A stretch of DNA of 64,000 nt from Leuctra nigra (lineage: Eukaryota > Arthropoda > Insecta > Plecoptera > Leuctridae), in the NCBI GenBank assembly GCA_934045905.1, contig OW203766.1, positions 23,120,309 through 23,184,308 of the forward strand, in the 5' to 3' direction. The translations under genes and the position numbers were made by a program. Below are positions 36,701-43,100 of the stretch, one piece after another. How positions within the stretch are numbered: position 1 is the stretch's first letter; every line of letters starts with the position of its first letter. The notes under the pieces were generated by a model, which was not told where the DNA came from, ran no database searches, and saw only the letters and a program-made list of their open reading frames with translations.

Positions 36701-37590
36701 CGCACACCACCGCTTCAAAATACTACTTGGCCGCCGCAACCGCAACACGGCGCGAATATATTGAGGTTAGTTCTACTTTTAGCGGCTACGTCACGCATTG
36801 CTGCGATTCAAGGTCTGATTGGCTGAGAGACCCACTCGGTGGCAACACATCGCGTTGCGGCAAAAAAACTCGACCATGGAAGACGGGCTTTACACTGTTG
36901 CCAATGTTGAAGTATTTCGCACATTCACATTCTCAGCAAGTGTAGCTATAGTGACAGTGATATTCAGAAATTGTTAAAACCAGTTTCCCACATTTCAACA
37001 CGGGGATCTGGAAAACAGCTCAAAAGTCAGTGTACACTCCAACAAATAATGAATTTGGTATTTGAAAGAAAATGATAAAGGTTTACCATTTGATGGCATC
37101 ATCCCATGAAGTCCATGCTAACTCATAATCTAATTCTAATAGGTGAGCTCTGATTTTATTAATAAGTAATAACAACTAACAAGGATTTATTGTCAAGGAA
37201 CCTGACCAGCAGCCAATCTGTTTTGGTAAAAAATACCTACCGTTTTTACTTGGTCCAAGTGTACCTAAACAGACTAACCACATCACCTCCTCTTAAGACC
37301 CAATCCCTTCATGATTCATGGATAAATCATTTGATTACTTACTTTACTTAACTCGACTGTATTGCAATTGAATAGTTACACAATTCAAGCATACTTAACA
37401 ATAGGAAAGTAGGTACCTAGTAACTTCACTGCACCTATTCCACCCACTCTAGGTACCTATCTACTTTACTTTGCACCAGATTACTCACCTCTTCTTCCTG
37501 TACAGGTGCATTCAGCATGTATTCCAAATCTGTAAAATCTGTGTCGTCCTCGTCACCAATGCGATGAAGTATCCATTGGAAGATCGCCAT
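3645..37590 (-). CDS. SETX: FHA-domain senataxin/Sen1-type helicase, 15 coding exons (gene span)
   Basis: Predicted protein of about 1745 residues. Senataxin/Sen1 proteins are SF1B RNA/DNA helicases that resolve R-loops and act in transcription termination and DNA repair in the nucleus. Residues 1-120 form an FHA domain with the conserved GR, SRRH and NGT motifs. Residues 120-1010 are acidic and disordered with SIM-like stretches (EIVDLSSDDDE, DDDVIFVDE, EIIEISDDDD). From 1012 the senataxin-specific region leads into the helicase: Walker A GPPGTGKS (about 1262), CAPSNAAVDE, DEASQ (1467-1471), LVGDSMQLPA, QYRMHP (1537-1542), GFQGQERD (about 1655) and RLNVALTRAK (about 1682). All 14 introns have GT and AG ends and the phases agree across every junction; no stop or frameshift was found. 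Human SETX is longer and, as far as I know, has no FHA domain. The long introns are full of transposons. Confidence 0.93.
4491..5950. mobile_element. Non-autonomous DNA transposon with GGCCCTCATTCACGTACAT ends
   Basis: Left end ggccctcattcacgtacatg and right end atgtacgtgaatgagggcc are inverted. Flanks read CAG on both sides, a possible 3-bp target duplication, as in Harbinger-like elements. The interior carries repeated ggggtaagcc/ggtagg motifs and a nested piggyBac-type MITE. No transposase. Confidence 0.65.
4903..5557. mobile_element. piggyBac-type MITE with TTAA target duplication
   Basis: The ends CCCTCTTAGTGCCA ... TGGCACTAAGAGGG are perfect inverted repeats, flanked on both sides by TTAA (4899-4902 and 5558-5561). 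The CCC/GGG termini and TTAA target are diagnostic of piggyBac. Two copies of the palindrome gccgatatatcggc lie just inside the right end (about 5483-5540). It is nested in the 4491-5950 element. Confidence 0.85.
6119..6443 (-). CDS. SETX: Helicase gene exon 14 (motifs V and VI)
   Basis: Acceptor ccattgcag and donor GAG|GTGCGT. It encodes 108 residues plus the end of a split codon, including TPYTRQRD, TIDGFQGQERD (motif V) and RLNVALTRAK with the arginine finger (motif VI). It splices in phase 0 to the last exon. Confidence 0.93.
6647..7842. repeat. Candidate DNA element with a strong inner foldback
   Basis: The outer ends (ttaaaggaccagtgaacc and the complement of ttaaagcccctgttaacc) are imperfect inverted repeats. 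Inside, arms of about 46 bp at 6853-6899 and 7242-7288 (cctacgatcaccacacttta and its complement) are almost perfect. It lies between helicase exons 13 and 14. No coding content is recognised. Confidence 0.5.
7969..8243 (-). CDS. SETX: Helicase gene exon 13 (motif IV, QYRMHP)
   Basis: Acceptor ctctccccag and donor CTAC|GTACCA (phase 2). It encodes VAKENGFSES..., the SF1 motif TDQYRMHPAILRWPNEYFY, and the strand leading to motif V. The following codon is completed by exon 14. Confidence 0.92.
8448..8552. repeat. MITE family B, copy 1
   Basis: Inverted ends ctgtccaacgtatgt ... ttggacag, with an inner 'aaggccac ... gtggcct' pair. A second copy is at 12900-13026. Intron of the helicase gene. Confidence 0.65.
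8962..9109 (-). CDS. SETX: Helicase gene exon 12 (Walker B DEASQ and motif III)
   Basis: Acceptor ctcttttag and donor CAGG|GTTAGT. It encodes 49 residues with CCIVDEASQCSEPETLLPL (motif II, ATP hydrolysis) and VLVGDSMQLPA (motif III). It is in phase with exon 11 through a split Asn codon. Confidence 0.93.
9228..9355 (-). CDS. SETX: Helicase gene exon 11 (motif Ic region)
   Basis: Acceptor ttttacag and donor AAA|GTAAGT (phase 2). It encodes ENRTFSYEDKETARNYILQK and AHIVAVTLNSCMNDVM, matching the senataxin segment between the coiled insertion and Walker B. Confidence 0.9.
9415..9640 (+). mobile_element. LINE 3'-end fragment
   Basis: The sequence matches the last ~200 bases of the LINE copies at 178-1616 and 31725-34020 (ggagagagttggtagcagag, aagaagtggaagat, gtcctagtaattggtgg) but with many changes. 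It is an old, severely 5'-truncated copy. Confidence 0.75.
9744..10286. repeat. MITE with AATAGGGAATTCTCCTCAG inverted ends
   Basis: Left end aatagggaattctcctcag and right end ctgaggagaattccctatt are exact reverse complements. TA at both outer edges is compatible with a TA target site. Related ends (aaggagacttccctat) occur at about 42327, 55427 and 57463. Confidence 0.75.
10385..10815 (+). mobile_element. LINE C-terminal fragment of a different lineage
   Basis: One frame encodes QLRWLGHTIRMGEHRMPKRL and LYGELAEGRR, another FPCGECGRVCQSLGVLRSRE, the C-terminal region and zinc-finger tail typical of non-LTR reverse transcriptases. Frameshifts separate the two blocks. A short caacaacaac tail follows. 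It is GC-richer than its surroundings. Confidence 0.65.
11280..11581. repeat. Foldback element with ~110-bp inverted arms
   Basis: atttgcgatacgattggaga at the left pairs with tctccaatcgtatcgcaaat at the right. Inner segments (cttagggttatcccttggca and its complement) are also inverted. It lies about 100 bases downstream of helicase exon 10, within the intron. Confidence 0.7.
11683..11823 (-). CDS. SETX: Helicase gene exon 10 (charged helical insertion)
   Basis: Acceptor ttattgcag and donor AAT|GTAAGT, phase 0 at both ends. Its 47 residues are rich in Leu, Lys and Glu and look helical or coiled-coil (AKKAKAYLELESARSNKQNT). This is the position of the stalk (1B) insertion in Upf1-like helicases. 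The lower boundary may be off by one base. Confidence 0.85.
11848..12450. repeat. Dispersed repeat family C, copy 1
   Basis: It starts with ctaggaaaatgcccaatgca and gcgttgatgagcgagcac, and contains gaccaatcagaagat and aaccaattgg blocks. The same blocks recur around 40855-40945, 55885-56513 and 59960-60560. No protein is seen, so it is likely a non-autonomous DNA element. Confidence 0.55.
12583..12752. repeat. MITE family D, copy 1 (170 bp foldback)
   Basis: gttcgtttttcctatgtttg pairs with the complement at 12733-12752. An inner pair is ctgttaggccgagaaagac/ctcagcctagcag. A second copy is at 22303-22470. Confidence 0.7.
12900..13026. repeat. MITE family B, copy 2
   Basis: Same ends and core (aaggtcatcc) as 8448-8552, with an inserted palindrome agactattatagtct in the middle. 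Confidence 0.65.
13073..13465 (+). mobile_element. GC-rich retroelement-like fragment (probable LINE 5' region)
   Basis: The block starting ctaccttgacgcggtggtgg is abruptly GC-rich in AT-rich intron sequence and resembles the 5' leader of arthropod non-LTR elements. It ends near ataataatctaatct. The open frame of 110 codons shows no domain and is not called a gene. Confidence 0.4.
13504..13655 (-). CDS. SETX: Helicase gene exon 9
   Basis: Acceptor ctatcag and donor CAG|GTGAGT. It encodes ENRFNLVRCGNTKAITSPEV and KSITVDYLADNHLK. The LVRxG and 'E V K S I' pattern is the senataxin segment just after motif Ia. Phase 1 in, phase 0 out. Confidence 0.88.
13700..14137. repeat. Two nested MITEs
   Basis: The outer ends ctaaggccgggtagcaac and the complement of gtcctgcccggcctaa bracket an inner element (13812-14085). 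The inner element's ends TAGGGTTGGCAT ... ATGCCATCCCTA are inverted, and it is filled with caattgaccggtcaaa palindromes. Helicase intron 8. Confidence 0.6.
14683..14832 (-). CDS. SETX: Helicase gene exon 8 (second half of Walker A, motif Ia)
   Basis: Acceptor gattccag and donor CCAA|GTAAGT. It opens with the TGKS of the P-loop and contains RILLCAPSNAAVDEIVIRLL (motif Ia). The P-loop glycine codon is split between this exon and exon 7. Confidence 0.93.
14893..15609. repeat. Non-autonomous element with TTAA flanks and GGGGAATRTGCTGTGAAA ends
   Basis: The ends ggggaatatgctgtgaaa and tttcacagcacattcccc are inverted, with TTAA outside each (14889-14892, 15610-15613). The interior is extremely AT-rich with no ORF. 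TTAA suggests a piggyBac-like target, though the first bases are GGGG and not CCC. Confidence 0.65.
15722..15853. repeat. Small MITE with TGACGTCAGAC inverted ends
   Basis: catggattcaagttgctgtg-acgtcagac at the left is matched by the complement of gtctgacgtcaggagccgtg at the right. It lies between exons 7 and 8 of the helicase gene. Confidence 0.5.
16076..16172 (-). CDS. SETX: Helicase gene exon 7 (Q motif, first half of Walker A)
   Basis: Acceptor gatttcag and donor CCTG|GTAATT (phase 1). It encodes KLNTLQIEAVLKANG (the Q-motif glutamine region) and ILMIQGPP, which joins exon 8 to complete GPPGTGKS. Confidence 0.92.
17412..19249. mobile_element. Non-autonomous hAT element carrying an internal ~120-bp tandem array
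   Basis: CAGTGCCGGACTGGC at the left and GCCAGTCCGGCCCTG at the right are inverted ends. The 8-bp target duplication GTAACTAG is at 17404-17411 and 19250-19257. Between them about ten diverged units of 110-135 bp each begin near ctgccccgcagggcg-cttttt and contain ttttgggattgtaaaa. There is no transposase. One unit is interrupted by the MITE at 18036-18534. Confidence 0.85.
18036..18534. mobile_element. hAT MITE family E, copy 1
   Basis: TAGGGATGTTCACGATTA and the complement of TAATCGTTGAACACTTCTA form the ends. The 8-bp duplication GTAAAATC is at 18028-18035 and 18535-18542. The interior repeats aatcgattaatcgatt. A 494-bp second copy is at 26357-26850. Confidence 0.88.
19435..19587 (-). CDS. 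SETX: Helicase gene exon 6
   Basis: Acceptor gtccgcag and donor AAAG|GTAGAG, phase 0 at both ends. It encodes 51 residues including IKPMLRNFKALAHLEHSPLC and SSILNPTEAEFYLPP. The AL-LEHSPL and ILNP signatures are typical of senataxin upstream of the helicase core. Confidence 0.9.
19836..20035. repeat. Foldback element with ~90-bp arms
   Basis: cctcctcctgtgagctgcct and ttgtagttcctcgcctgctg at the left pair with aggcagctcacaggaggagg and cagcaggtgaggaactacaa at the right. The loop is about 40 bases. The long ORF on the minus strand here is an artefact of the inverted arms. Confidence 0.75.
20391..20488 (-). CDS. SETX: Helicase gene exon 5
   Basis: Acceptor gatctctttcag and donor GAAT|GTAAGT. 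The 98 bases complete a Leu codon and encode STVKKPQYIVHMDLVLRARP, FVLRITQLMRLN. This frame lacks a long ATG-started ORF; it was chosen because its phase fits exons 4 and 6. Confidence 0.82.
20832..21243 (-). CDS. SETX: Helicase gene exon 4
   Basis: Acceptor ttctacag and donor TTAT|GTACGT (phase 1). It encodes VVRPLMLLELWASIVSKYE and a beta-rich region ending NSPTKVHIEL. In senataxins the 'RPLLLLE.W..I' segment starts the conserved helicase-associated region. Confidence 0.88.
21595..21977. repeat. MITE with CTATTCGCGTTTTCGGGC inverted ends
   Basis: ctattcgcgttttcgggc and gctcgaaaacgcgaatag are inverted at the ends of a 383-bp block lying between helicase exons 3 and 4. No gene recognised inside. 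Confidence 0.6.
22303..22470. repeat. MITE family D, copy 2
   Basis: Shares cctatgtttgaactctca, gtcagttgttctgttaggcc and the inverted counterpart with 12583-12752. Confidence 0.7.
22694..25501 (-). CDS. SETX: Helicase gene exon 3 (end of FHA domain and disordered acidic region)
   Basis: 936 codons, phase 0 at both ends. Acceptor tttttttgtttag, donor CAAG|GTAATG. It opens with TENGTYLNNVKI and LNPGDKIGLG, the C-terminal half of an FHA domain. Then follow Ser/Asp/Glu-rich disorder with three SIM-like motifs, a charged helical stretch (EKKRLEDLEKQKDLERALDE) and a conserved end (WTPLWLSEQK, LPRFLCYEDYVK). Most residues here are low-complexity, so homology searches will mainly hit the two ends. 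Confidence 0.93.
25541..25682. repeat. MITE family F (mariner-like ends), partial
   Basis: It starts tacactcggccaaacataaa, the same end as at 54134-54350, and contains tgaaatgtgaggtcacctac. The right inverted end is missing. Confidence 0.55.
26357..26850. mobile_element. hAT MITE family E, copy 2
   Basis: About 90 percent or more similar to 18036-18534 by eye. It inserted only 17 bases into its host element, with the 8-bp duplication GCCGATAC at 26349-26356 and 26851-26858. Confidence 0.88.
27209..27822 (+). mobile_element. Tandem pair of tRNA-derived SINE units
   Basis: Two units of about 301 bp (27219-27519 and 27525-27825), apparently identical, lie head to tail, joined by ccatc. Each holds a 72-base tRNA-like cloverleaf (27414-27485 and 27720-27791): acceptor gtcccga/tcggggt, D arm gctt/aagc, T stem ctggg/cccag, A box and B box (ggttcgattcc). 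Each also has an upstream tagctcagaag A-box-like segment. The pair is flanked by an 11-bp direct repeat acaaagtgagt (27198-27208 and 27823-27833), so it appears to have inserted as one unit. Confidence 0.8.
28054..28527. mobile_element. hAT MITE rich in GGAGAAATTTCTCC palindromes
   Basis: TAGTGTTGTAAATTTCTC and the complement of GTGAGTTGTTGTGATC-like end (caacacta) are inverted. The flanks GGCTTATA and GGATTATA agree at 7 of 8 bases. The interior repeats ggagaaatttctccg in both directions. Confidence 0.7.
28753..28875 (-). CDS. SETX: Helicase gene exon 2 (FHA core)
   Basis: 41 codons, phase 0. Acceptor attttattttacag, donor GGG|GTAAGT. It encodes FMVGRGRNNTIVLGSLFVSR and RHCEFIVFHGGELYINDLG. 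GR and SRRH are the phosphothreonine-binding loops of FHA domains. A hAT element ends 36 bases upstream of the acceptor. Confidence 0.92.
28912..29649. mobile_element. hAT-type MITE next to helicase exon 2
   Basis: Ends cagggctcccaacag and ctgttgggagcca. The 8-bp duplication TGAAGAGA is at 28904-28911 and 29650-29657. The body is AT-rich with no ORF. Its edge is 36 bases from the exon 2 acceptor, so in transcript orientation it ends inside the branch-point zone. Confidence 0.75.
30062..31527 (-). mobile_element. LINE copy, 5' truncated, with an internal deletion
   Basis: Same family as 178-1616. The (ATT)n-type tail is at the low end (about 30062-30080). Reading on the minus strand it keeps KALKEMKNGRSPG, YADD and the C-terminal region, but about 200 bases between TKDGKI and MKFLRSAQG are missing and several frames are broken. 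Intron 1 of the helicase gene. Confidence 0.88.
31725..34020 (-). mobile_element. LINE copy with an intact reverse transcriptase frame
   Basis: One open frame runs from the 5' truncation at about 34020 to a stop at 31821, about 733 codons. It opens with SDHRLLVGKF, the end of the endonuclease domain. Next come the RT motifs (YRGITLMCQCAK, GFRPGRSTID, FLDLEKAYDRLP, GLRQGSVLSPTLF, NTLVYADDIVVW) and a C-terminal GRERLRWFGHMKRMQ ... VGRPREKWRE tail. A (TAA)n tail lies at 31724-31749. No stop interrupts it, so the insertion is young, but the missing endonuclease makes it immobile on its own. Confidence 0.9.
31821..34020 (-). pseudogene. LINE ORF2-like protein (endonuclease end, reverse transcriptase)
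   Basis: The frame is open for about 733 codons but lacks most of the endonuclease and any native start. Catalytic aspartates are present in the DLEKAYDRL (motif A) and YADD (motif C) positions. It reads in the same direction as the host helicase gene, so it is contained in the pre-mRNA of intron 1. Confidence 0.85.
34059..35277. mobile_element. Non-autonomous hAT element, 1.2 kb
   Basis: TAGTGATGTG ... CACATCACTA ends with a perfect 8-bp duplication ATTTTTTG (34051-34058, 35278-35285). The subterminal regions are arrays of taccgtaaatttaccg. No transposase frame is seen; the middle is AT-rich. Confidence 0.87.
35395..35580. repeat. AGAACCGGAACC-rich repeat with a GGTTCCTTCT hairpin
   Basis: Repeated agaaccggaacc motifs are followed by aaaggttccttct/agaaggaaccttt, a 13-bp hairpin at about 35546-35578. 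Probably part of a degenerate DNA element. Confidence 0.45.
35893..36486. repeat. Candidate hAT-like element with AGGGGTGGGCA ends
   Basis: aggggtgggcatgag at the left and cgtcccacccct at the right are imperfect inverted ends of the hAT type. No matching 8-bp flank was found. Confidence 0.45.
36551..36896. repeat. Candidate MITE with CCATGG-containing inverted ends
   Basis: aagcccttctaccatggacg at the left resembles the complement of cgaccatggaagacgggctt at the right. The interior has local GC-rich stretches (gccgccgcaaccgcaacacg). No gene found. Confidence 0.4.
37033..37263. repeat. MITE family F, copy upstream of helicase exon 1 donor
   Basis: tacactccaacaaataatg at the left and the complement of ttggtccaagtgta at the right. 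The interior (gatggcatcatc, aggtgagctctgat, cagcagccaatctg) is shared with 41058-41270 and 42135-42296. Confidence 0.65.
37489..37590 (-). CDS. SETX: Helicase gene exon 1 (start codon)
   Basis: 34 codons from ATG, donor GAG|GTGAGT in phase 0. MAIFQWILHRIGDEDD supplies the first FHA strand (W-x-L), and the exon joins FMVGRG of exon 2 in frame. The intron that follows is 8.6 kb and holds two LINEs and several hAT elements. Confidence 0.82.
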
Positions 37591-38347
37591 TGTCTGGGAT
37601 ATTTCTGAAAAAATACAACGAATGTAAAAAAAAGTTAGGTAGATAGGTCTATCAAAGTGTGACAAGCTAAATCAGGTTTAGTAAGTACCTAGCCTTTAGC
37701 AACAAAGTTTTATTAAGCTTATCATGAGAATCTGTGAGGTCTTCCAAGGCTTTAGCTGCATTATCACTCCTGAACTTAAGACTTCAGGAGGGTCTGCTGC
37801 TGAGGCGAGTGGCGTAACCAAAAGTGGAATCCTTGTAGTAATTTTTAAATTTTAAATTTTAACTGATATGTCGGGACGTGAAATTTCGCTAAAACAATCA
37901 ATTCTGGTACCTACGTTTTACAGTTGGACAAATTCTATTTGGGAGAGGTAACTAGAGATAGTTTTATGACATCCTTTATTTTATCCGGACACTCCGAAAT
38001 TGGAGTAAAAAAAAATTGAAGTGGAGTCACTGTTAGGTTAGTGTATCAATGTAAAACAGCAAATTATTGAATTGTTTTTCAGATTATTATGACTGACATC
38101 CCACTGGCTCCAGACCCCCCCCCCCCCCCCCCCTCGGCCCACTGTGACCCCTATTGGTAGGTAGGTACACCGTACATCCACCCACCCCATGAAGCAAGAC
38201 GTCCTTTATTGCAAAACAAATCAAACGATCTCGAAAATTACCCCTCTGTGCACACCTAAGTATGCCTAGCTTGAAGCAGCTGTGGCAGGTTTTGGCAGGA
38301 TGAACAAAGCCTCCAAGGCTTAATTTATTGTAACTCATAAAACACGG

Positions 38348-38479
38348 GACACACTGTCAAGTAACTCGCTAGAGCTGAGTGAAGAGCAGCTCTCTCATTG
38401 GCTGACAGCTGGCAAGTGACCTTATTAGCCTCTCTGCTGTTCGGTCATGAACGAAAAAGCGGAGTTATGACAGTGTGTC
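38348..38479. repeat. MITE with GACACACTGTCA inverted ends
   Basis: gacacactgtcaagtaactc and the complement of gagttatgacagtgtgtc bracket 132 bp. It lies in the divergent promoter interval. Confidence 0.6.
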
Positions 38480-38569
38480 TGAGCTTTTAGTTAGGTGGGC
38501 TACTTCCAACTTGTACCTCAAGCAGACGTTAAAACTTAAAATTTACAACATTGCTAAAAAAAACATGTT

Positions 38570-38850
38570 TAGGTACGTACTCTGCATCATGTAGGTACCA
38601 CCTAGGTACTACTAACCTACTCTACCTCCTAGTAGGTAGGTACTTACACTAACATGCACTAACGCACTAACCTACCTTACTTGCTACCTAGTACCTACTA
38701 GGTACCCACCTAGGTACCTACCTACTTCCTACCTTGTACGCCAACTAAACTAGGATCATGTACCTACCTACTAGGTAAGCTGGTAGTAGGTACCTAACCT
38801 AAGTTGTGAAGAATAATATTTAATTAGGTACCTACGTAAAAGATGCCAGT
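38570..38850. repeat. Degenerate TAGGTACC/CTACCTA simple repeat
   Basis: Dozens of overlapping taggtacc, acctacct and ggtaggta units occur, many self-complementary around GGTACC. Shorter runs of the same motif are scattered through the window. Confidence 0.75.
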
Positions 38851-39922
38851 AACTTGACTTGTTTTCAATTCAAAAACACTCTTGTTTTGGTTCTCTCAAG
38901 GCTCTACTTTTCAGTTTTCACTACTTTCCACCAATGTGAAAAATGCAGTGTTGCCATATCGGATTTTCGAAGCGTACTGGATCGCATCGCGGTTGAAAAA
39001 GGTACTACTAGATTGGGTAAAATAGTACCTACTAGATTTCAAAATCGACGTGAAAATACCGGAAAATGCCCTCAGATCCAAAAGCAATCCGATTTTTCGG
39101 TCTAAACACACCCACACACCCCTACAAAACGCCAATCTTTATGTTGTCAACAAGTAAATTTTGTTGAAAAAACACGGAAAAGTGAAAGAATATTTTTTTA
39201 AATCGCATAATGCCACATGTTTGAGATTGCAGAAATTTTTCTTAATTTCAAGGACGTTAAAAATGATTTTATTGTGTATAAAACACACATTAATATGCCG
39301 CGCAGCGAATTTTTTGAATTTTAGGCCTGAGATTTTGTCTAAATTAAAGAGAGTCTAAATAATCGACTTTTTAGGTTTATATGCATTAAAAACTAAATTT
39401 TTGGAATAAAATGAAAATGTACCTACTAGAAAGTGATGATTTTAAGAAAGGAGGACTGAACTGACGACGTACCGACGGACACCAAATTGTACGATCGTAG
39501 ATTGTACCTACGAAAACTTAACTACTACCGATTTAGCAGAACAATGGAAAACGGACTAAAAAGCGTAGATTGTACTAGGTAGTCGAGTTCTACTTTCTTG
39601 TACATTTGTACTGACGCGCCAACGCTGGAAATGGAATGCAAAGAAGCTGAAAAGTGAAGATAAAAAGTCAGCTGTTTGCACTCATGTGCACTCATCAAAG
39701 ATACTAGCAAATCCAGTAATACTGATTATGTATGACGTCACGTGCTTCACGTTCTTCTCGTCTATTCGCCAAAATTATGGCTTGTGATGTCACAGCCGGG
39801 TACAGGCAATTTCAAGGACAAAGCTGTCAAGTGAGTCAAGTGTGAAGTTGAGGTTATGTTTACCCTGTTTACCGCGATTTGACTTTGAGTAGTTGACCGA
39901 GGACCGATCATCTTTGAATCAA

Positions 39923-40118
39923 ATGTTGAGAACACATTTTGTTTTTGTTTGTTTCCTAGTAGTCGTAGCCTTAGTACAATCATTCAACCCAATTACAGCT
40001 GCATGGTCTACAATAGGGTATGTTGGTTCTGTGCTCTATAAGGCATTGCCCTTACCATGTAATTACAATGAATGTTGTCATGAAAATGATGATGTTTGGA
40101 TACCTGCCAACATAACAA
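39923..40118 (+). CDS. Torsin: Torsin exon 1 (signal peptide)
   Basis: Starts at ATG TTG AGA, the first Met of the frame (an upstream in-frame TTG is not needed). Donor ACAA|GTAAGT, phase 1. It encodes the signal sequence and ALPLPCNYNECCHENDDVWI. Confidence 0.88.
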
Positions 40119-43100
40119 GTAAGTGTGATGACAGTACTATTTACTAACTCTAGGTAGTACCAACCAGTGGCGGTCTGGCCCGGGTTGCATTCGCATCCCA
40201 GGTTCCCATCGTTTATGGGCCCTTTTTCCCACATTACGGGCCCCTATTTACATTTTACTTTAATTTTTCATATTTAATAAGCATTTTTCCTCATTTTTTC
40301 TATCTCTACTTTGTTTTACGGGTCTTGTCACATATTTATCTGAGCCCTTGGCCTCATAGCATCCCAGTCCTTTTCATCCCAGGCTGCCTCTGCTTATGTA
40401 GCAGCGTAGGTGTCCTTGAAGAGAGGAGAGGAAAATTTGAATGTCAAGGTAGCCACCACTGGCCACCACCAACTAGGACACAGGATGCCCTGGATTTTGA
40501 TAATAGAGTGACTGTAAGGCTAAAGAGAGGGCGTGGAGGTGCCTTATTAAGCAATCCTGTAGGACAAGTAGATTTTATAAAAGGAGTCAAAGCTGAACGA
40601 TCTCGTTGAGGTCCACTCTCATACGGTCATACCCCTCTTATAATAGACGGTTTTAGTTTAATGGAAACACTCTTAAAATTAATAGATGGGTTTATTTTAG
40701 AGGATGGACACTTTCAATAACATAACAATATTTCTACTTACAGCTTATTTGTTTTACCCTGAAAGATCCTAGAGATTGAGGTGCCGAATCCAGACTCGAG
40801 TGAGTCCCGAAGCTGACTGATTTTACATGGCAGATCTCACCTTATTTATACTAGGAAAACGCTCAGTGTAACGCGTTGATAAGCGAGCACCGGTACGTGC
40901 AATACCTCGAATACCCACGGCCACGCAATACTCTGAAATAATTTAAACGACTTTATTTTACTCTAGAAAAGATTTCCCGAAATTCAATAATCAAAAATGA
41001 TTCATATCAATTTTTAATTTGAAATCCATTTGTGATGTAAAATCAATTAGTATTAGGTACACTCGACAATTCATAAAACGGTATTTGAAATAAATGGATT
41101 GCCTGAAAAAAATGTGATGGCATCATCTGATGAAGTCTATACTTACTCGTCATCTACCTCTAGTAGGTGAGCTCTGATTTCATTGATAATAACAAGGATT
41201 GATTGTCAATGAACCTTACCAGCAGCCAATCTGTTTCGTTCAAATACCGTTTTATGAATTGTCGGGTGTACCTACTTTAAAAAGTTTGCTAATTATTGAC
41301 CCCTGTCTCTCACTTGAGTGAAAGGAAAACAACCTTTTTCTTAATGGTTGGGGGGCTGGCTGGTCATTATTGGAGGGGTGGAGTGGACAGGAAGTGACAA
41401 TTGGTCAACTCAGCAGGGTGTTGCGCGGCAAGGGTCTTAATAAAAATTATTAACTTTTTTATTTGAATATTGCTCAAAAACTATACAGGTCTATGTTAGA
41501 ATGATATTTGTGAGTGTTCAAAATTTCAGCTCGATAGGTTGATCGGTGTGACCTGGGCGCTGGACACAAAATTACAAACAAACAGAGAAAGAGGCATAAG
41601 AGTCCCGTAGGAACGCTCGCTTAACTAAAATGTGTCTGGATAAGAATAGATAAGAATGCGTTTTAGTGTCTTATCTCTAGGTGGTCAGAGTTCAAGTTGC
41701 GTAAGCTACGCACTATTCAAATGTCATAACATAGTTGTCATCTTGAATAAATAATCTGTATTTATTTATTTAAATAACATTCTACTAATCCCCGCAAATA
41801 AGTGATACGTGATGGAGCCACTTCTGGCAAGATCTCATTGGAAACTTCTTAGATGCACTTTTTAATTTGAAGTTCGTGTTTCAATGATATTCATTGATAT
41901 TTTATTACAATAAATATACCTTAATAATCTTTCTCCCGTTACAAGAATTGGGTCGGGGGTGGCGAGGGCCACCATTACCTAGGGCCACCATTACCTAGGG
42001 CCTTGGACTCCTGAGCTAGCTGGCCAAGCTTGGCTCTACCTCTTCTTCTTTCTTCTCCACCATCTTCTTCCACTTCTCTCTGTCTTCCCACAACCTTTCT
42101 TCCTCCACGTCTTCCCACTTCTCCAGTTCTCTTGTACACTCAAATGGAACATGGCTGAAAAAAATGTGATAGCATCATCCTATGAAGTCTTTGCTAACAC
42201 GTCATCTACCTCTGAGCTCTGATTTGATTGTCAAGGAACCTGACGAGCAGCCAATCTGTTTCTTTCAAATACCGTTTTATGATTTGTTGGCTGTACACCA
42301 TCTCTATTTTTTATTTTATTTTTTTTAAGGAGACTTCCCTATCAGACTTTAAGTGACTACCTATGATGGCCCAACTGGGCGTTTCCAGGTTGAGTAGGAC
42401 ATGGAATAGAGTTTACTATGCAAATGAGATAAGAACTAGGCACCCAGGATAATTTATCACCAATTACCACTACACTCTATCTTGATTTGAATTCGCATTA
42501 CTAAATTACAATTTATTTTCTTTTCCAATATTTTCAAAACATGACTTTCCTACTCTCGAGAAATGCTTCTGTTTCTTACGCCCTCTTCAAAAGAACATGT
42601 ATGGTTGTCATAAGGAGTCAATTCAATTTTAATAACTTAGGTACCTACCTGGGTTTCAAAAAAAAATTATAAAGTGACCTTCAACCAATCTGTGGATTGG
42701 ACTTCCCCTTAGTGAGGGGTATGGTGCGCACGCAGGTCAAGTAGGGGACTGCAAAATAAAATTACCCTTTTCCAATCCACAGATCGACTGCTGGTCATTA
42801 TACTGCCTATCGTTTCTGCTCTTTTTCTTGCATAATCTGCCGCCTATTCGTCTTATAAGGCGCTGCAGGCTGATTGCGAGCATATGAAGAATGTGAAGAA
42901 TTATCAAGAAATTGGTACCTGCTACCTAGTGCGACTAATTTTAAATAAATAATTAGGTATATTTGTTTGTACACAGATCTAGAAGAGTCACTAACTAAGC
43001 ATGTCTATGGTCAACATCTGGTTCGAGACATTGTGGTCAACGCATTTAGAAGACATTTTCGGCCAAATTTTCAACCAAGTAAAGCTCTGACTGTGAGTTT

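Larger units (their letters stand above)
37591..39922. promoter_or_regulatory. Divergent intergenic region between helicase and torsin starts
   Basis: The helicase ATG (37590, minus) and torsin ATG (39923, plus) face away from each other across 2.33 kb. The interval must contain both promoters unless 5' UTR introns exist. It holds a poly-C run (38117-38133), a MITE (38348-38479) and the GGTACC-rich tract. No TATA or initiator could be assigned with confidence. Confidence 0.5.
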
